DNA from: JAVHYG01 sp040390025
GTDB taxonomy: Bacteria; Pseudomonadota; Gammaproteobacteria; Diplorickettsiales; Diplorickettsiaceae
Direction of reading: 5' to 3'
Length of the DNA stretch: 64,000 nucleotides
Assembly (NCBI GenBank): GCA_040390025.1
Contig: JAZJZD010000001.1
Coordinates: 1-64,000 of the forward strand
The notes under the pieces are model-generated. The model was given only the letters and a program-made list of their open reading frames with translations. It was not told the origin of the DNA and searched no databases. Position 1 is the first letter of the stretch; each line of letters starts with the position of its first letter. Below, piece after piece: positions 44,547 through 53,970 of this stretch. Position numbers and translations under genes: made by a program.

Positions 44547-45490
44547 ATATAATTTTTGCCGGCACACCTGAATTTGCTTTACCTAGTTTGCAAGCTTTAC
44601 TTGCCTCGGAACATAAAGTAATAGCTGTTTATACGCAGCCTGATCGGCCAAAAGGCCGTGGGCGCCGTGTAGTAATGAGTCCTGTCAAACAGCTTGCTCT
44701 AGAAAAAAATATTCCTGTTTGTCAGCCCTTGACCTTGCGTGATGTCAAGGTACAAGAAAAGCTAGCACAATGGCAGCCAGATTTAATGATAGTGGTTGCC
44801 TATGGTCTTATTCTTCCACCGGCTGTTTTAGCGATTCCTCGTTGGGGATGCATCAATGTTCATGCTTCTTTATTGCCGCGATGGCGTGGTGCGGCGCCAA
44901 TTCAACGTGCTATTTTGGCGGGTGACAAAGAAACAGGTATTAGTATTATGCAAATGGATGAAGGTTTGGATACTGGTGGGATTTTGGAGTTAGCTTCTTG
45001 TGAGGTAGAAAAGACAGACACCAGTCAAACTTTACAAGCTCGCTTAGCTAAACTGGGTGCTCAAACATTATTAACAAGTTTGAACACACTGCAAAAAGGA
45101 AATTATCAATTACAAGTACAAAATGAGCATGAAGCTACCTATGCGAAGAAGGTAGATAAAGTAGAAGCAGAAATTGATTGGAAAAAAAATGCTGAGGTTA
45201 TCGAAAGAATGGTCCGAGCATTTAATCCTAAGCTTATTGCTTATACTTTTTTAGACCAGCTTTTATTGCGTATTTGGGCAATATCAATTTTAGACCAAAC
45301 GTCTACAAGTACACCTGGCATTATTTTGAATGTATCGCCCCAAGGGATTGATGTGATGACAGGTGCTGGCGTAGTGCGTTTATTGCAACTTCAATTACCC
45401 GGTGGAAAGTGTTTACCGGTTGCTGATTTGCTTCATTCAAAATCTCATTTATTTCGTGTAGGTACGATTTTGGGCCGAGAACATGAATAA
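44543..45490 (+). CDS. fmt: methionyl-tRNA formyltransferase
   Basis: Formylates initiator Met-tRNA. Begins with a TTG codon overlapping the def stop (TTGA), giving MNIIFAGTPEFALPSLQALL. The catalytic block HASLLPRWRGAAPIQRAI and the GISIMQMDEGLDTGG stretch are present. The 315 residues equal the E. coli length. The C-terminal domain that recognises tRNA is complete. It overlaps rsmB by 8 bases. Confidence 0.97.
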   Translation: MNIIFAGTPEFALPSLQALLASEHKVIAVYTQPDRPKGRGRRVVMSPVKQLALEKNIPVCQPLTLRDVKVQEKLAQWQPDLMIVVAYGLILPPAVLAIPRWGCINVHASLLPRWRGAAPIQRAILAGDKETGISIMQMDEGLDTGGILELASCEVEKTDTSQTLQARLAKLGAQTLLTSLNTLQKGNYQLQVQNEHEATYAKKVDKVEAEIDWKKNAEVIERMVRAFNPKLIAYTFLDQLLLRIWAISILDQTSTSTPGIILNVSPQGIDVMTGAGVVRLLQLQLPGGKCLPVADLLHSKSHLFRVGTILGREHE

Positions 45491-46793
45491 TTCTCGAGCA
45501 ATCGCCGCGCAAATAATCGCGCGTGTATTAACAAAAGGCGCCTCTTTAACGGATTCTTTTGCGGAAAGTCTGCCTAGCAAAATTGATTCTCGAGATAGGG
45601 GGTTTATCCAAGAATTATGTTATGGCGTGATACGTTGGTATGAGCCTTTAAAAAAACTCTGTGCTTATTTATTAAAAAAACCATTAAAGTCTAATGATCA
45701 AGATATTTATGCTTTATTGCTGATCGGGCTTTATCAGTTTATTTATTTAAAAACAGCCGATTACGCGGCAATTAATGAAACAGTCCAGGCAGCAAAGGCC
45801 CTTAAAAAAAATTGGGCGGCAGCGCTTATTAACGGGATACTGAGATCGTTTCAGCGCCAACAAGGCACATTGTTAAAAAAGCTTTCTGTGGAAGTCCAGT
45901 ATGCACATCCACATTGGCTCCTAAAGAAGCTACAGCAAGCTTGGCCGGAAAACTGGCAGGCTATCGTAGACGCTAATAACCAAGCGCCTACAATGAGCTT
46001 GCGGGTTAATCAATTACGAGGCTCACGAGATAATTATCTACAAAAGCTTAAGGAGAAAGCGATAGCGGCTGAACCCAGTCTTTTTAGCGAAGTAGGTATA
46101 CTACTTATTAATGAGAAGTGTAGCGTATATGAGTTGCCAGGTTTTATGGAAGGCGAGGTCTCTATACAAGATACAGCAGCACAATTAGCGGCTTTTTTAT
46201 TGACGTTGAAGCCTAATCAAAATGTGTTGGATGCCTGTGCAGCACCGGGTGGAAAGTTCGCACATATTTTAGAAACGCAGCCAGATTTATTGAGTTGTGT
46301 GGCGGTCGATCACGATAACGATCGTTTAAGCAAGATAGTAGAAAATCTAGAACGTTTGAAATTAGGTAGTGAAAAAAATTTGCAGTTGATTTGTGCAGAT
46401 GCACAGGAGTTTAAAAACAGTTGGCAAGGCGAGCAATTTGATAGCATCTTACTAGATGCGCCTTGTTCGGGAACTGGTGTCATTAGTAGACATCCTGATA
46501 TTAAGCTATTACGGAGAGAACAGGATATTCCTAAGCTTGCTAAGCGACAACTTGAGCTTTTGTTGGGACTTTGGCCGCTACTCAAGCCTAAGGGTATTTT
46601 ACTTTATGCGACGTGTTCCGTATTACCCGAAGAGAATCAGGATGTAATTCATCGGTTTTTATCACAACAATCCGATGCTAGAGAAGATATTATTGATGCC
46701 GAATGGGGTGTTGCTTGTCGAGTCGGTCGACAAATTTTTCCTACAGCGCGAAGTAATGATGGATTTTACTATGCGAGAATACTAAAAAAATAG
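45483..46793 (+). CDS. rsmB: 16S rRNA m5C967 methyltransferase
   Basis: Methylates C967 of 16S rRNA. The N-terminal NusB-like RNA-binding domain (1-150) is followed by the SAM-dependent domain with DACAAPGGKFAHI, LLDAPCSGTGVISRHPDIK and the catalytic ATCSVLPEEN. The 436 residues compare with 429 in E. coli. Third gene of the def-fmt-rsmB cluster, followed 8 bases later by an OmpA-type lipoprotein. Confidence 0.97.
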   Translation: MNNSRAIAAQIIARVLTKGASLTDSFAESLPSKIDSRDRGFIQELCYGVIRWYEPLKKLCAYLLKKPLKSNDQDIYALLLIGLYQFIYLKTADYAAINETVQAAKALKKNWAAALINGILRSFQRQQGTLLKKLSVEVQYAHPHWLLKKLQQAWPENWQAIVDANNQAPTMSLRVNQLRGSRDNYLQKLKEKAIAAEPSLFSEVGILLINEKCSVYELPGFMEGEVSIQDTAAQLAAFLLTLKPNQNVLDACAAPGGKFAHILETQPDLLSCVAVDHDNDRLSKIVENLERLKLGSEKNLQLICADAQEFKNSWQGEQFDSILLDAPCSGTGVISRHPDIKLLRREQDIPKLAKRQLELLLGLWPLLKPKGILLYATCSVLPEENQDVIHRFLSQQSDAREDIIDAEWGVACRVGRQIFPTARSNDGFYYARILKK

Positions 46794-46801
46794 AGTCATT
46801 T

Positions 46802-47329
46802 ATGAAAAAAATAAAATCGTTTTTTTGTTGTTTGTTTTTTATGAGTCCATTTTTACTTTCTGCTTGTGCGACGAATACGAATCAACAAGCTAAAGCGTTG
46901 TGCGCTACTAAGATTAAAAAAGATGAAAAAAATAAGCATAAAAAAAACATACCACCTAGACTTGTTCAAGTGATCCAAAGTCCGGAACGTCTGCGAGTTA
47001 TTCTCTATAGCGATGTTTGCTTTCAATCTGATGGACAGTTAACAGCGCAATGTGCGAACCAGCTTAGTAATACAATGAAAACGATCAAACGATATGGCGA
47101 TGGTCTTATCCAAGTAGTGGGTTATACCGATGATATCTATGATTCGCAAACGGCAGAAAAGCTATCGCAGCGTCAAGCGGATACTGTGGTCGCTTTTTTA
47201 TGGTCAAAAGGGATTGGATCGCAACGTTTGCGCGCAGTAGGCTTTGCTGCTCATGATCCTATTGCCAGCGATCGTAGCGTCAACGCCAGCGCCGCCAATC
47301 GACGCGTAGAGATTACGTTAGTGAGATAA
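46802..47329 (+). CDS. OmpA-family peptidoglycan-binding lipoprotein
   Basis: 175 residues. Signal peptide with lipobox LSAC, lipidated at Cys22. A Lys-rich linker leads to an OmpA C-terminal domain of about 110 residues: VILYSDVCFQSDGQL, then VVGYTDDIYDSQTAEKLSQR and VGFAAHDPIASDRSVNASAA...NRRVEI, which contains the peptidoglycan-binding Asp/Arg positions. It is probably an outer-membrane lipoprotein anchored to peptidoglycan. Part of the def operon by spacing. A long inverted repeat follows its stop. Confidence 0.9.
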   Translation: MKKIKSFFCCLFFMSPFLLSACATNTNQQAKALCATKIKKDEKNKHKKNIPPRLVQVIQSPERLRVILYSDVCFQSDGQLTAQCANQLSNTMKTIKRYGDGLIQVVGYTDDIYDSQTAEKLSQRQADTVVAFLWSKGIGSQRLRAVGFAAHDPIASDRSVNASAANRRVEITLVR

Positions 47330-47346
47330 GAGCCAATCTTTTATTG

Positions 47347-47433
47347 CATTTTAAAAAGTATTGATGAATTGGTTTGGGTTCTATCGCCTATCTCGTGCTA
47401 CCCCGTATTTATTATCAATACTTTTTAAAAATG
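47347..47433. repeat. 19/20-bp inverted repeat after the OmpA lipoprotein gene
   Basis: CATTTTAAAAAGTATTGAT (47347-47365) and ATCAATACTTTTTAAAAATG (47414-47433) pair with one extra base, enclosing 48 bases. The whole sits between the stop of the OmpA gene and the 3' end of the convergent GIN-domain gene. It could be a bidirectional terminator or the ends of a small transposable relic. Confidence 0.5.
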
Positions 47434-47457
47434 TAGTAAATTAAGTTATTGCAAAGC

Positions 47458-48351
47458 CTAGTTAGCGAGTACCAAACCTGTAGTTTGATTAAAACTATTC
47501 AGAAATTTTACAGGCTTAGAATAATAAATGACGCTATCATCCTTAGCGAGCGCATTTAACTTATTTCTAATAGTAATTTCAGCGTGTGCTTGATTTTGTG
47601 TTTCAATAAACCCATTATCTGCGCGTAGTGATTTGGCGAATAAAAAAGCGCTTTGCATTAAATGGATATCTAATGTTTTCACAATTCCGGCAAGAAGAAT
47701 CTTTCCTGTGCCAGCCGCATTTATTTTCAGGTAGGGACTATTTACCCAGTAAAGCATTAAGTTTCCATTGCCTGTTAAATTAATCATTTGTAGTGCGGCT
47801 TCACCTTCTAGTTTAATTTTCCCTTCATTTTTACCCTGGATGATCAGATTTGTACTATGAATATGGTGGAGCGTGATGTTGGTTTTTCCATTTACAGAGA
47901 GTAATTTTAAGTTTAATTGATTCGTACAAAGCTTGATAGAACCATTTCCTTGGGTCATAAGTGATAAAGAGCCCGCTAGTCCTTTTCCGGATAAACTGCC
48001 ATTACTATTAAAGCGAATTTGATTGAGTTGGGTAGGTGTTATGTTTACCTTAATGGTTAAACGATCTCCATAGTGTGGCCAATAATTCCATTTGGTTTCT
48101 AGGTAAAGCGTTTGGCTTTTTATTTTCCAGGTGACTGCGGAAACTGTTTTAGGGTCGCCAAAAAGTTGTAATGTGGGAACTGTAGAGGCTGTTGGAGCAG
48201 CGTTGATGTATACATTCACCGGACCTTGGATAGCTAACGCCGAAAAATAGGGAGTAGCCACATTCTTGCTTACTAAAGGGTTAGAAGCTGTTTGTGCGAT
48301 TATGGGGGTGGAAAAGCAAAGGATAGTAAGCGCATAATAGGCTAATCTCAT
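47458..48351 (-). CDS. exported DUF2807/GIN-domain beta-solenoid protein
   Basis: 297 residues with a signal peptide (1-19, ending PIIAQ). The mature part matches the 'putative auto-transporter adhesin, head GIN domain' pattern: an initial FSALAIQGPVNVYIN followed by GDPKTVSAV and many short repeated strands with N/G turns (FNSNGSLSGKGL, MTQGNGSIKL, LTGNGNLMLY, AAGTGKILLA). No outer-membrane barrel. Function unknown; a surface or periplasmic beta-helix is likely. Convergent with the def operon and divergent from argS. Confidence 0.8.
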   Translation of the reverse strand: MRLAYYALTILCFSTPIIAQTASNPLVSKNVATPYFSALAIQGPVNVYINAAPTASTVPTLQLFGDPKTVSAVTWKIKSQTLYLETKWNYWPHYGDRLTIKVNITPTQLNQIRFNSNGSLSGKGLAGSLSLMTQGNGSIKLCTNQLNLKLLSVNGKTNITLHHIHSTNLIIQGKNEGKIKLEGEAALQMINLTGNGNLMLYWVNSPYLKINAAGTGKILLAGIVKTLDIHLMQSAFLFAKSLRADNGFIETQNQAHAEITIRNKLNALAKDDSVIYYSKPVKFLNSFNQTTGLVLAN

Positions 48352-48462
48352 AGATTATTCTCTTTTTATTATTCTGCAAGCATAGTACCCTTCCCGCAAA
48401 TTTTTTTCTAGGTAGGGCGTATTTATCATCCCCAGCTATATTTTTCCTTAAGGTTATTAGGT

Positions 48463-48468
48463 TATAAT
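48463..48468 (+). promoter_or_regulatory. possible -10 of argS
   Basis: TATAAT 33 bases before the argS start codon, inside ATTAGGTTATAAT (48456-48468). The same 13 bases occur upstream of cydA (38267-38279), also at a distance suiting a promoter. The -35 region is poor, so this rests on the -10 match and its position. Confidence 0.4.
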
Positions 48469-48500
48469 CGCAAGTTATTGCGCCCATTGATTGAGTACTT

Positions 48501-50264
48501 ATGAAGCCTATAATCCAACAAGAAATCAAATCAGCTTTAGAGGCGCAAGAAGAAATTTCTTTGTTATCCCCTTTAAATATTGAAATAGATTATGCGCGGG
48601 ATAAATCACATGGGGATTTCTCGAGTAATATTGCGTTAGTTCTTGCTAAATCTTTAAGAAAACAACCGCGACAACTTGCGGAGCGGATAATAGCAAGCAT
48701 AGATTGTTCTAAATCGACTTCAATAATAGAAAAAGTTGAAATAGCGGGACCAGGGTTTATTAACTTTTTTGTGAAGAAAACGGCTTGGGTTCCGATCGTT
48801 AGTCGGATATTAACAGAAGAAAAGCAATTTGGTGCGTCCAAAATAGGCAAAGGTGAATCTCTATTAGTAGAATTTGTTTCGGCTAATCCTACCGGCCCTT
48901 TACATGTAGGGCATGGACGAGGCGCTGCTTACGGTGATTCCTTAGTTAGATTGTTGAAAATAGCAGGCTATCAAGTCCATGCAGAATATTATGTCAATGA
49001 TGCTGGCCGGCAAATGGATATTTTGGCTACCAGTGTTTGGTTGCGGTATTTAGAAGCTTGTGGTGAAGTTTTAGTTTTTCCGAGTAATGCTTATAAAGGG
49101 GCTTATATACGTGATATTGTTGAACAACTTGTTTTGCAGTATAAAAAACAGTTTTGTAGACCGGCTTCAGAGGTATTTGCAGATATTCCTCTTGATGAGC
49201 CACAAGGTGGTGACAAAGAGAAACACATTGATGGGCTGATTAACAAAGCCAAAGTTTTGTTGGGCGCTAGCGATTATCAAAAGCTATTTGATGCAAGTTT
49301 AAAAGATATTCTAAACGATATAAAAGACGACCTTAATGATTTTAGAGTTAATTTTGATGAATGGTTCTCAGAACGTAGCTTATTTAAAACAGGTTTTGTC
49401 GAAAAAACAATTGAACGGTTAAAACTAAGTGGTCATACCTATGAACAAAATGGCGCGCTATGGTTTAAATCAACGGAATTTGGCGATGATAAGGATCGGG
49501 TACTGATCCGAGAAAATGGTCAAGCCACTTATTTTGCTGCAGATGCGGCATATCGGCTTATTATTTTAGAAGATCGAGGTTTTAAAAAAATTGTTAATAT
49601 ATTAGGCGCGGATCATCATGGCTATATTGCTAGAATTCGTGCTGTTATTCAGGCCTTAGGTTACCCCGCGCACAGTTTAACCGCATTATTGGTTCAATTT
49701 GCTATCCTTTATAGAGGCGAAGAAAAAATACAAATGTCTACGCGTAGCGGAGAATTTATTACTTTACGCGAATTACGTGAGGAAGTGGGTAATGATGCAG
49801 CGCGGTTTTTTTATGTATTGCGTCGAGCAGAACAACATATGGATTTTGATTTGGAACTTGCAAAAAAACAATCGAATGCGAATCCCGTTTATTATGTACA
49901 GTATGCTTATGCGCGTATCTGTAGTGTGTTTCGTCAGCTTAAAGCAAAACAATTGAATTGGGATAAAGCCGTTGGTATAGCTTCACTTAACCAGTTGCAA
50001 GAAGAACAAGAACTCGATTTATTAATTTTATTAAACCGTTACCCGGAGATGTTAGAGCAAGCCGCTAATTATCATGAGCCCCATATCGTTGCCCATTACT
50101 TGCGAGATTTAGCACAAGCATTTCACTCTTACTACAATCAATATGTTTTTTTAGTAGAGGCCGAGGATTTGCGAAATGCGCGATTAAATTTAATAGCGGC
50201 TATTCAGCAAGTGATAGAAAATGGTTTAGCTTTACTGGGTGTAGAGACATTGGAAGTGATGTAA
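48501..50264 (+). CDS. argS: arginyl-tRNA synthetase
   Basis: Charges tRNA-Arg. Class I enzyme of 587 residues with the N-terminal tRNA D-loop-recognition domain (1-110), then FVSANPTGPLHVGHGRGAAYGD holding the HIGH-type HVGH. The YYVNDAGRQMD block is present, and the KMSKS place is taken by IQMSTRSGEF, as is usual in ArgRS. The C-terminal DALR-type helical domain is complete. First gene of the argS-SPOR-hslV-hslU run; its stop overlaps the next start by one base. Confidence 0.97.
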   Translation: MKPIIQQEIKSALEAQEEISLLSPLNIEIDYARDKSHGDFSSNIALVLAKSLRKQPRQLAERIIASIDCSKSTSIIEKVEIAGPGFINFFVKKTAWVPIVSRILTEEKQFGASKIGKGESLLVEFVSANPTGPLHVGHGRGAAYGDSLVRLLKIAGYQVHAEYYVNDAGRQMDILATSVWLRYLEACGEVLVFPSNAYKGAYIRDIVEQLVLQYKKQFCRPASEVFADIPLDEPQGGDKEKHIDGLINKAKVLLGASDYQKLFDASLKDILNDIKDDLNDFRVNFDEWFSERSLFKTGFVEKTIERLKLSGHTYEQNGALWFKSTEFGDDKDRVLIRENGQATYFAADAAYRLIILEDRGFKKIVNILGADHHGYIARIRAVIQALGYPAHSLTALLVQFAILYRGEEKIQMSTRSGEFITLRELREEVGNDAARFFYVLRRAEQHMDFDLELAKKQSNANPVYYVQYAYARICSVFRQLKAKQLNWDKAVGIASLNQLQEEQELDLLILLNRYPEMLEQAANYHEPHIVAHYLRDLAQAFHSYYNQYVFLVEAEDLRNARLNLIAAIQQVIENGLALLGVETLEVM

Positions 50265-50935
50265 TGGCAAAGGATTACGCTAAATACGCGACTTATCGAA
50301 AATCGCGCTCCTATCGTAGTCGCTTTTGGATAATATTGATTTTAGTAATGGGTTTGCTTCTTCTTGGATGCGGGATCTTTTTTATGAAGTCTCATTCTAA
50401 ACAGGAAGCGCGACGAACTGAAGATAAGTTGAAGCAAAAGTTATTAGAATCCCCTGCGCCTAAGCCACCCGAACCAGAATTTGATTTCTACAATATATTG
50501 CCACAAGATAATTTAACGCTATCTCCTCAATCAGCGGATAACGTTACGCTTTCTTCTGTGCGGCCGAATATAGCAGAAGCCAGCTCGATTTCTCCCTCTC
50601 ATTTAAAAAAACCATTAGATAGCCTGCTTAGTACTACACCCGAGCAAGTTGCAATAGCGGAAGCTAAAAAGCAGTTGGACCAAGAGATGAACCAATTAAA
50701 TAATGCGACTTATACCCTGATATTAGGAGACTTCCAAACTGTTTCGCAAGCCGAACAATACCAAGCTCAAGCACTTTTAAGGGGATTTTCAGTGCAAAGT
50801 AGATTAAATAAGGCTAATGGGATAATTAGTTATCAAGTGTTCATGGGTCCCTATTCAGAGTTATCACTTGTCAGGCAGGAACAAAAACGTTTAAATGCAG
50901 CTGGAATGGCTGCGGTTTTACTTAAATCGAAATAA
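50264..50935 (+). CDS. SPOR-domain membrane protein (FtsN-like)
   Basis: 223 residues. A cytoplasmic basic N-terminus is followed by one membrane helix (about 23-43, WIILILVMGLLLLGCGIFFM), a Pro/Ser-rich linker and a C-terminal SPOR domain of about 70 residues (YTLILGDFQTVSQAEQYQAQ, then SYQVFMGPYSEL). SPOR domains bind peptidoglycan stripped of side chains at the division septum. In E. coli ftsN sits just before hslVU, as this gene does, so FtsN is the best guess; the essential FtsN segment is not clearly visible. Confidence 0.85.
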   Translation: MAKDYAKYATYRKSRSYRSRFWIILILVMGLLLLGCGIFFMKSHSKQEARRTEDKLKQKLLESPAPKPPEPEFDFYNILPQDNLTLSPQSADNVTLSSVRPNIAEASSISPSHLKKPLDSLLSTTPEQVAIAEAKKQLDQEMNQLNNATYTLILGDFQTVSQAEQYQAQALLRGFSVQSRLNKANGIISYQVFMGPYSELSLVRQEQKRLNAAGMAAVLLKSK

Positions 50936-51070
50936 ACCCTCTATTTTACAGAAAGACTTGAAGGTCACTATCTTAAAGGATAGTTTCTAGAATGTTAACA
51001 GGGGTTGAAATAGGTTTGAGAAGCCACCATTGTAGCTTCTCTATAACTAACAAATTCTAAAGGATACTGG

Positions 51071-51628
51071 GTGCAAGCTTTACACGGTACAACAATATTA
51101 TTGGTTCGGTATAAGGGTAAGGTCGTTATAGGTGGAGATGGACAAGTAACTTTAGGGAACGCCATCGTTTTAAAGGGGAATGCCAAGAAAGTTCGTAAAA
51201 TATATAAAGGTCAGGTATTAGTTGGATTTGCTGGAGCTACCGCCGATGCATTTACTTTATTAGAACTATTTGAAGGCAAGTTAGAAAAACACCATGGTAA
51301 TTTAGGGCGATCTGCAGTTGAGCTTGCTAAAGATTGGCGCTCTGACCGTATATTGCGTCGTTTGGAAGCGATGTTAATAGTTGCGGATAAAGAAAAAACG
51401 TTTATGTTAAGTGGCAATGGTGATGTTATTGAGCCCGAATATGATTCTGTTGCCATTGGTTCTGGCGGATCTTATGCTCAATCGGCCGCTTTAGCCTTAT
51501 TGAACAATACAGAATTAAATGCACGTGATATTGTTGAAAAGAGTTTAAGTATTGCAGCAGATATTTGTGTTTTCACCAATCATCAACGCACCATTGAAGA
51601 GCTTGACTCGATTTCTATTAAAAAATAA
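51071..51628 (+). CDS. hslV: ATP-dependent protease subunit HslV
   Basis: Proteasome-like peptidase of the HslUV complex. It starts at GTG with AAAGGA upstream. A six-residue propeptide MQALHG precedes the catalytic TT, so the active-site Thr is residue 7; cleavage after HG is known in other HslV proteins. Conserved blocks are [32 protein letters not shown] and [13 protein letters not shown]. The length of 185 fits. Followed by hslU. Confidence 0.96.
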   Translation: MQALHGTTILLVRYKGKVVIGGDGQVTLGNAIVLKGNAKKVRKIYKGQVLVGFAGATADAFTLLELFEGKLEKHHGNLGRSAVELAKDWRSDRILRRLEAMLIVADKEKTFMLSGNGDVIEPEYDSVAIGSGGSYAQSAALALLNNTELNARDIVEKSLSIAADICVFTNHQRTIEELDSISIKK

Positions 51629-51659
51629 AAAAATATATTTTTCGTCTATTAATCCAATA

Positions 51660-53156
51660 ATGAAAATTAATTCAATGAATCTATTTGCTAAGTTTACCAA
51701 TGAATCTAATGATACTTCTGAACTAATTGTGATGGATGCGAATTTTCCAGAAGAAAGTTCAGCTGAATCTATAGAGCTTGCCCAGGATACTACATCCATT
51801 GGATTGTGCGATCCGACTGAAATTGATATGACGCCTAAACAGATTGTACAGGAACTTGATCGTTATATTATTGGGCAAAACGATGCAAAGCGGGCGATTG
51901 CCATTGCTTTGCGTAATCGAAGACGTCGGATGCTACTTGAGCCTGAGTTACGTGAAGAAGTAACCCCTAAAAATATTCTTATGATAGGCCCTTCGGGTGT
52001 CGGTAAAACTGAAATTGGCCGACGTGCGGCGAAAATAACAGCTTGTCCCTTTTTAAAAGTGGAAGCTACTAAATTTACTGAGGTAGGTTATATCGGGCGT
52101 GATGTGGATTCTATTCCAAGAGATTTAGTTGATTCTGCCTTTAAACATTTACGCGAAGAAGAGATTAAGCGGTTACAACCACAAGTTTTAGAGGCGGCAG
52201 AGAACAAGGTAATTGATTATTTTGTTCCTCCTACGCGTACGACAGTAGCAGAAGCTGATGAACCCAAGAAAAAAGAAAAATCGGTTGCACGCGAGGTTTT
52301 CCGTAAGCAATTGCGTGAAGGCCTTCTAGATAATAAGGAAATCGAAACTGAGCTTGCTAGCTTACCGGTTGGGGTAGAGATTATGGGCCCGCCTGGTATG
52401 GAAGAAATGACAAATCAATTACAGCATATGTTGCAAAATATTGGATCGTCCCGGCCGCGAACAGTTCGTATGAAAGTAAAGGAGGCGTTTCCTGCTATAC
52501 AAAAAGAAGAGGCTAGTAAATTATTGAATGAAGAAGCGCTTAAACGTAAAGCGATAGAATGGGTCGAGCAATATGGTATCGTATTTATTGATGAAATCGA
52601 TAAAGTATGTCGCCGTGGTGAAATGAGTGGGGCTGATGTTTCGCGCGAAGGTGTGCAGCGTGATCTATTACCTCTCATTGAAGGTTGTACCGTTTCTACG
52701 AAATACGGGATGGTAAGAACAGATCATATTTTATTTATTGCCGCAGGTGCTTTTCATTTAGCTAAACCATCGGATTTAGTGCCTGAATTACAAGGTCGTT
52801 TACCTATTCGTGTTGAATTAAAGGCGTTAACGGCAGAAGATTTTGAACGTATTCTGACTGAACCAAAAGCTTCTTTAATTACCCAATATGAGGCTTTGCT
52901 GGGAACGGAAGGCATGGATTTGAGTTTCGCTAAATCTGCTATCAAACGAATTGCTGAAATTGCCTATGATGTTAATGAAAAGACTGAAAATATCGGGGCA
53001 CGTCGTTTATATACTGTAATGGAACGATTGCTTGAAAAAATATCCTTTGAAGCGGCAGATTATAGTGGTAAGTCTGTAAAAATAGATGTTAACTATGTCA
53101 ATCAGCATTTAGCAGGTCTAGCAGGTGATCAAGATCTTAGCCATTTTATTTTATAA
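51660..53156 (+). CDS. hslU: ATP-dependent protease ATPase subunit HslU, with N-terminal extension
   Basis: Unfoldase of the HslUV protease. The family core starts at [21 protein letters not shown] (ATG at 51828), with Walker [10 protein letters not shown] and Walker B FIDEID. The I-domain and a C-terminus ending DLSHFIL complete it; this C-terminal tail docks into HslV. The frame is open for another 66 codons back to the hslV stop, with ATGs at 51660, 51675 and 51732, so an acidic, Ser/Glu-rich N-terminal extension of 32 to 56 residues is likely. None of the starts has a clear ribosome site. 51660 is chosen as the first ATG after hslV. Confidence 0.93.
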   Translation: MKINSMNLFAKFTNESNDTSELIVMDANFPEESSAESIELAQDTTSIGLCDPTEIDMTPKQIVQELDRYIIGQNDAKRAIAIALRNRRRRMLLEPELREEVTPKNILMIGPSGVGKTEIGRRAAKITACPFLKVEATKFTEVGYIGRDVDSIPRDLVDSAFKHLREEEIKRLQPQVLEAAENKVIDYFVPPTRTTVAEADEPKKKEKSVAREVFRKQLREGLLDNKEIETELASLPVGVEIMGPPGMEEMTNQLQHMLQNIGSSRPRTVRMKVKEAFPAIQKEEASKLLNEEALKRKAIEWVEQYGIVFIDEIDKVCRRGEMSGADVSREGVQRDLLPLIEGCTVSTKYGMVRTDHILFIAAGAFHLAKPSDLVPELQGRLPIRVELKALTAEDFERILTEPKASLITQYEALLGTEGMDLSFAKSAIKRIAEIAYDVNEKTENIGARRLYTVMERLLEKISFEAADYSGKSVKIDVNYVNQHLAGLAGDQDLSHFIL

Positions 53157-53159
53157 ACA

Positions 53160-53522
53160 ATGGCTACCCCATTTCCTCTAGATATTAAACTCTTGCAAAA
53201 AACGAGAGTACTTGAGATTCAATTTAATAATGGGGAAAAGTTTGTTTTACCTTGTGAGTACTTGCGAGTATTTTCACCTTCAGCCGAGGTCAAAGGACAT
53301 GGCCAATCTGAGGGAAATTTAGTTCCTGGGAAAAAAGAAGTTAATATTGTTAATATAGAACCCATCGGTCATTATGCAGTGAAATTGATCTTTGATGATG
53401 GCCATAGTACAGGGATATATAGTTGGGAGACACTCTATGATTTGGCGGTGCACTACGAAGTGTATTGGCAACGTTATCTGCAACGTTTAGAAGCAGCAAA
53501 CGCAAACCGAGACCCAGCCTAA
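53160..53522 (+). CDS. DUF971 family protein
   Basis: 120 residues, a single DUF971 (gamma-butyrobetaine-hydroxylase N-terminal-like) domain: an initial strand pair LEIQFNNGEKFVLPCEYLRVFSPSAEV, and near the C-terminus KLIFDDGHSTGIYSWETLYDL. It lies 3 bases after hslU, its usual place in gammaproteobacteria. The family binds metal in some members; the role here is unknown. Confidence 0.9.
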   Translation: MATPFPLDIKLLQKTRVLEIQFNNGEKFVLPCEYLRVFSPSAEVKGHGQSEGNLVPGKKEVNIVNIEPIGHYAVKLIFDDGHSTGIYSWETLYDLAVHYEVYWQRYLQRLEAANANRDPA

Positions 53523-53606
53523 CTTTTTATTTTCCTAATAACTTGTAAGCCTGCTTGTTTATTTTTTTGTGTGCCCGTCGGGGATGGTGGGTGCGAGCTG
53601 CATTTT

Positions 53607-53885
53607 CTAATGTATTAGTTTTAAACACGAAAGAACAATTGAAGTTTGGGCAATAGCAGCGCCTAACACCCACCGGATGAGTTCCGCTCTTAATTCAGCA
53701 ATTTTAATATCTATTTTAGCATTTACTTCAGCAAGTTTAGTATCTAAGTATTGCGGGGTGATAATTCTGTTGATAATAACTTCGGAAAGTAATTGAGCAT
53801 GTGTTTCCGCTTGTTCTTTAGGCACACCTGCTTTTTTCAACTTATTAGCATACGTTAGGGTATCGAATGCTGCTGCTTTGCCCAT
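53607..53885 (-). CDS. DUF1640 (CCDC90-like) coiled-coil membrane protein
   Basis: 92 residues. It starts FDTLTYANKLKKAGVPKEQAETHAQLL, the hallmark of DUF1640. A coiled coil follows (KLAEVNAKIDIKIAELRAEL), then a C-terminal membrane helix (WVLGAAIAQTSIVLSCL). Eukaryotic relatives include the mitochondrial MCUR1/CCDC90 proteins. The bacterial role is unknown. It stands alone between the DUF971 gene and tyrS. Confidence 0.82.
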   Translation of the reverse strand: MGKAAAFDTLTYANKLKKAGVPKEQAETHAQLLSEVIINRIITPQYLDTKLAEVNAKIDIKIAELRAELIRWVLGAAIAQTSIVLSCLKLIH

Positions 53886-53970
53886 GCTGCCTTACTCCTT
53901 TTTATTATATTTATCAATCATCTATTTAAGATAGTAACATGGCAGGTTATTTTTGCAAACACGCTTAATT

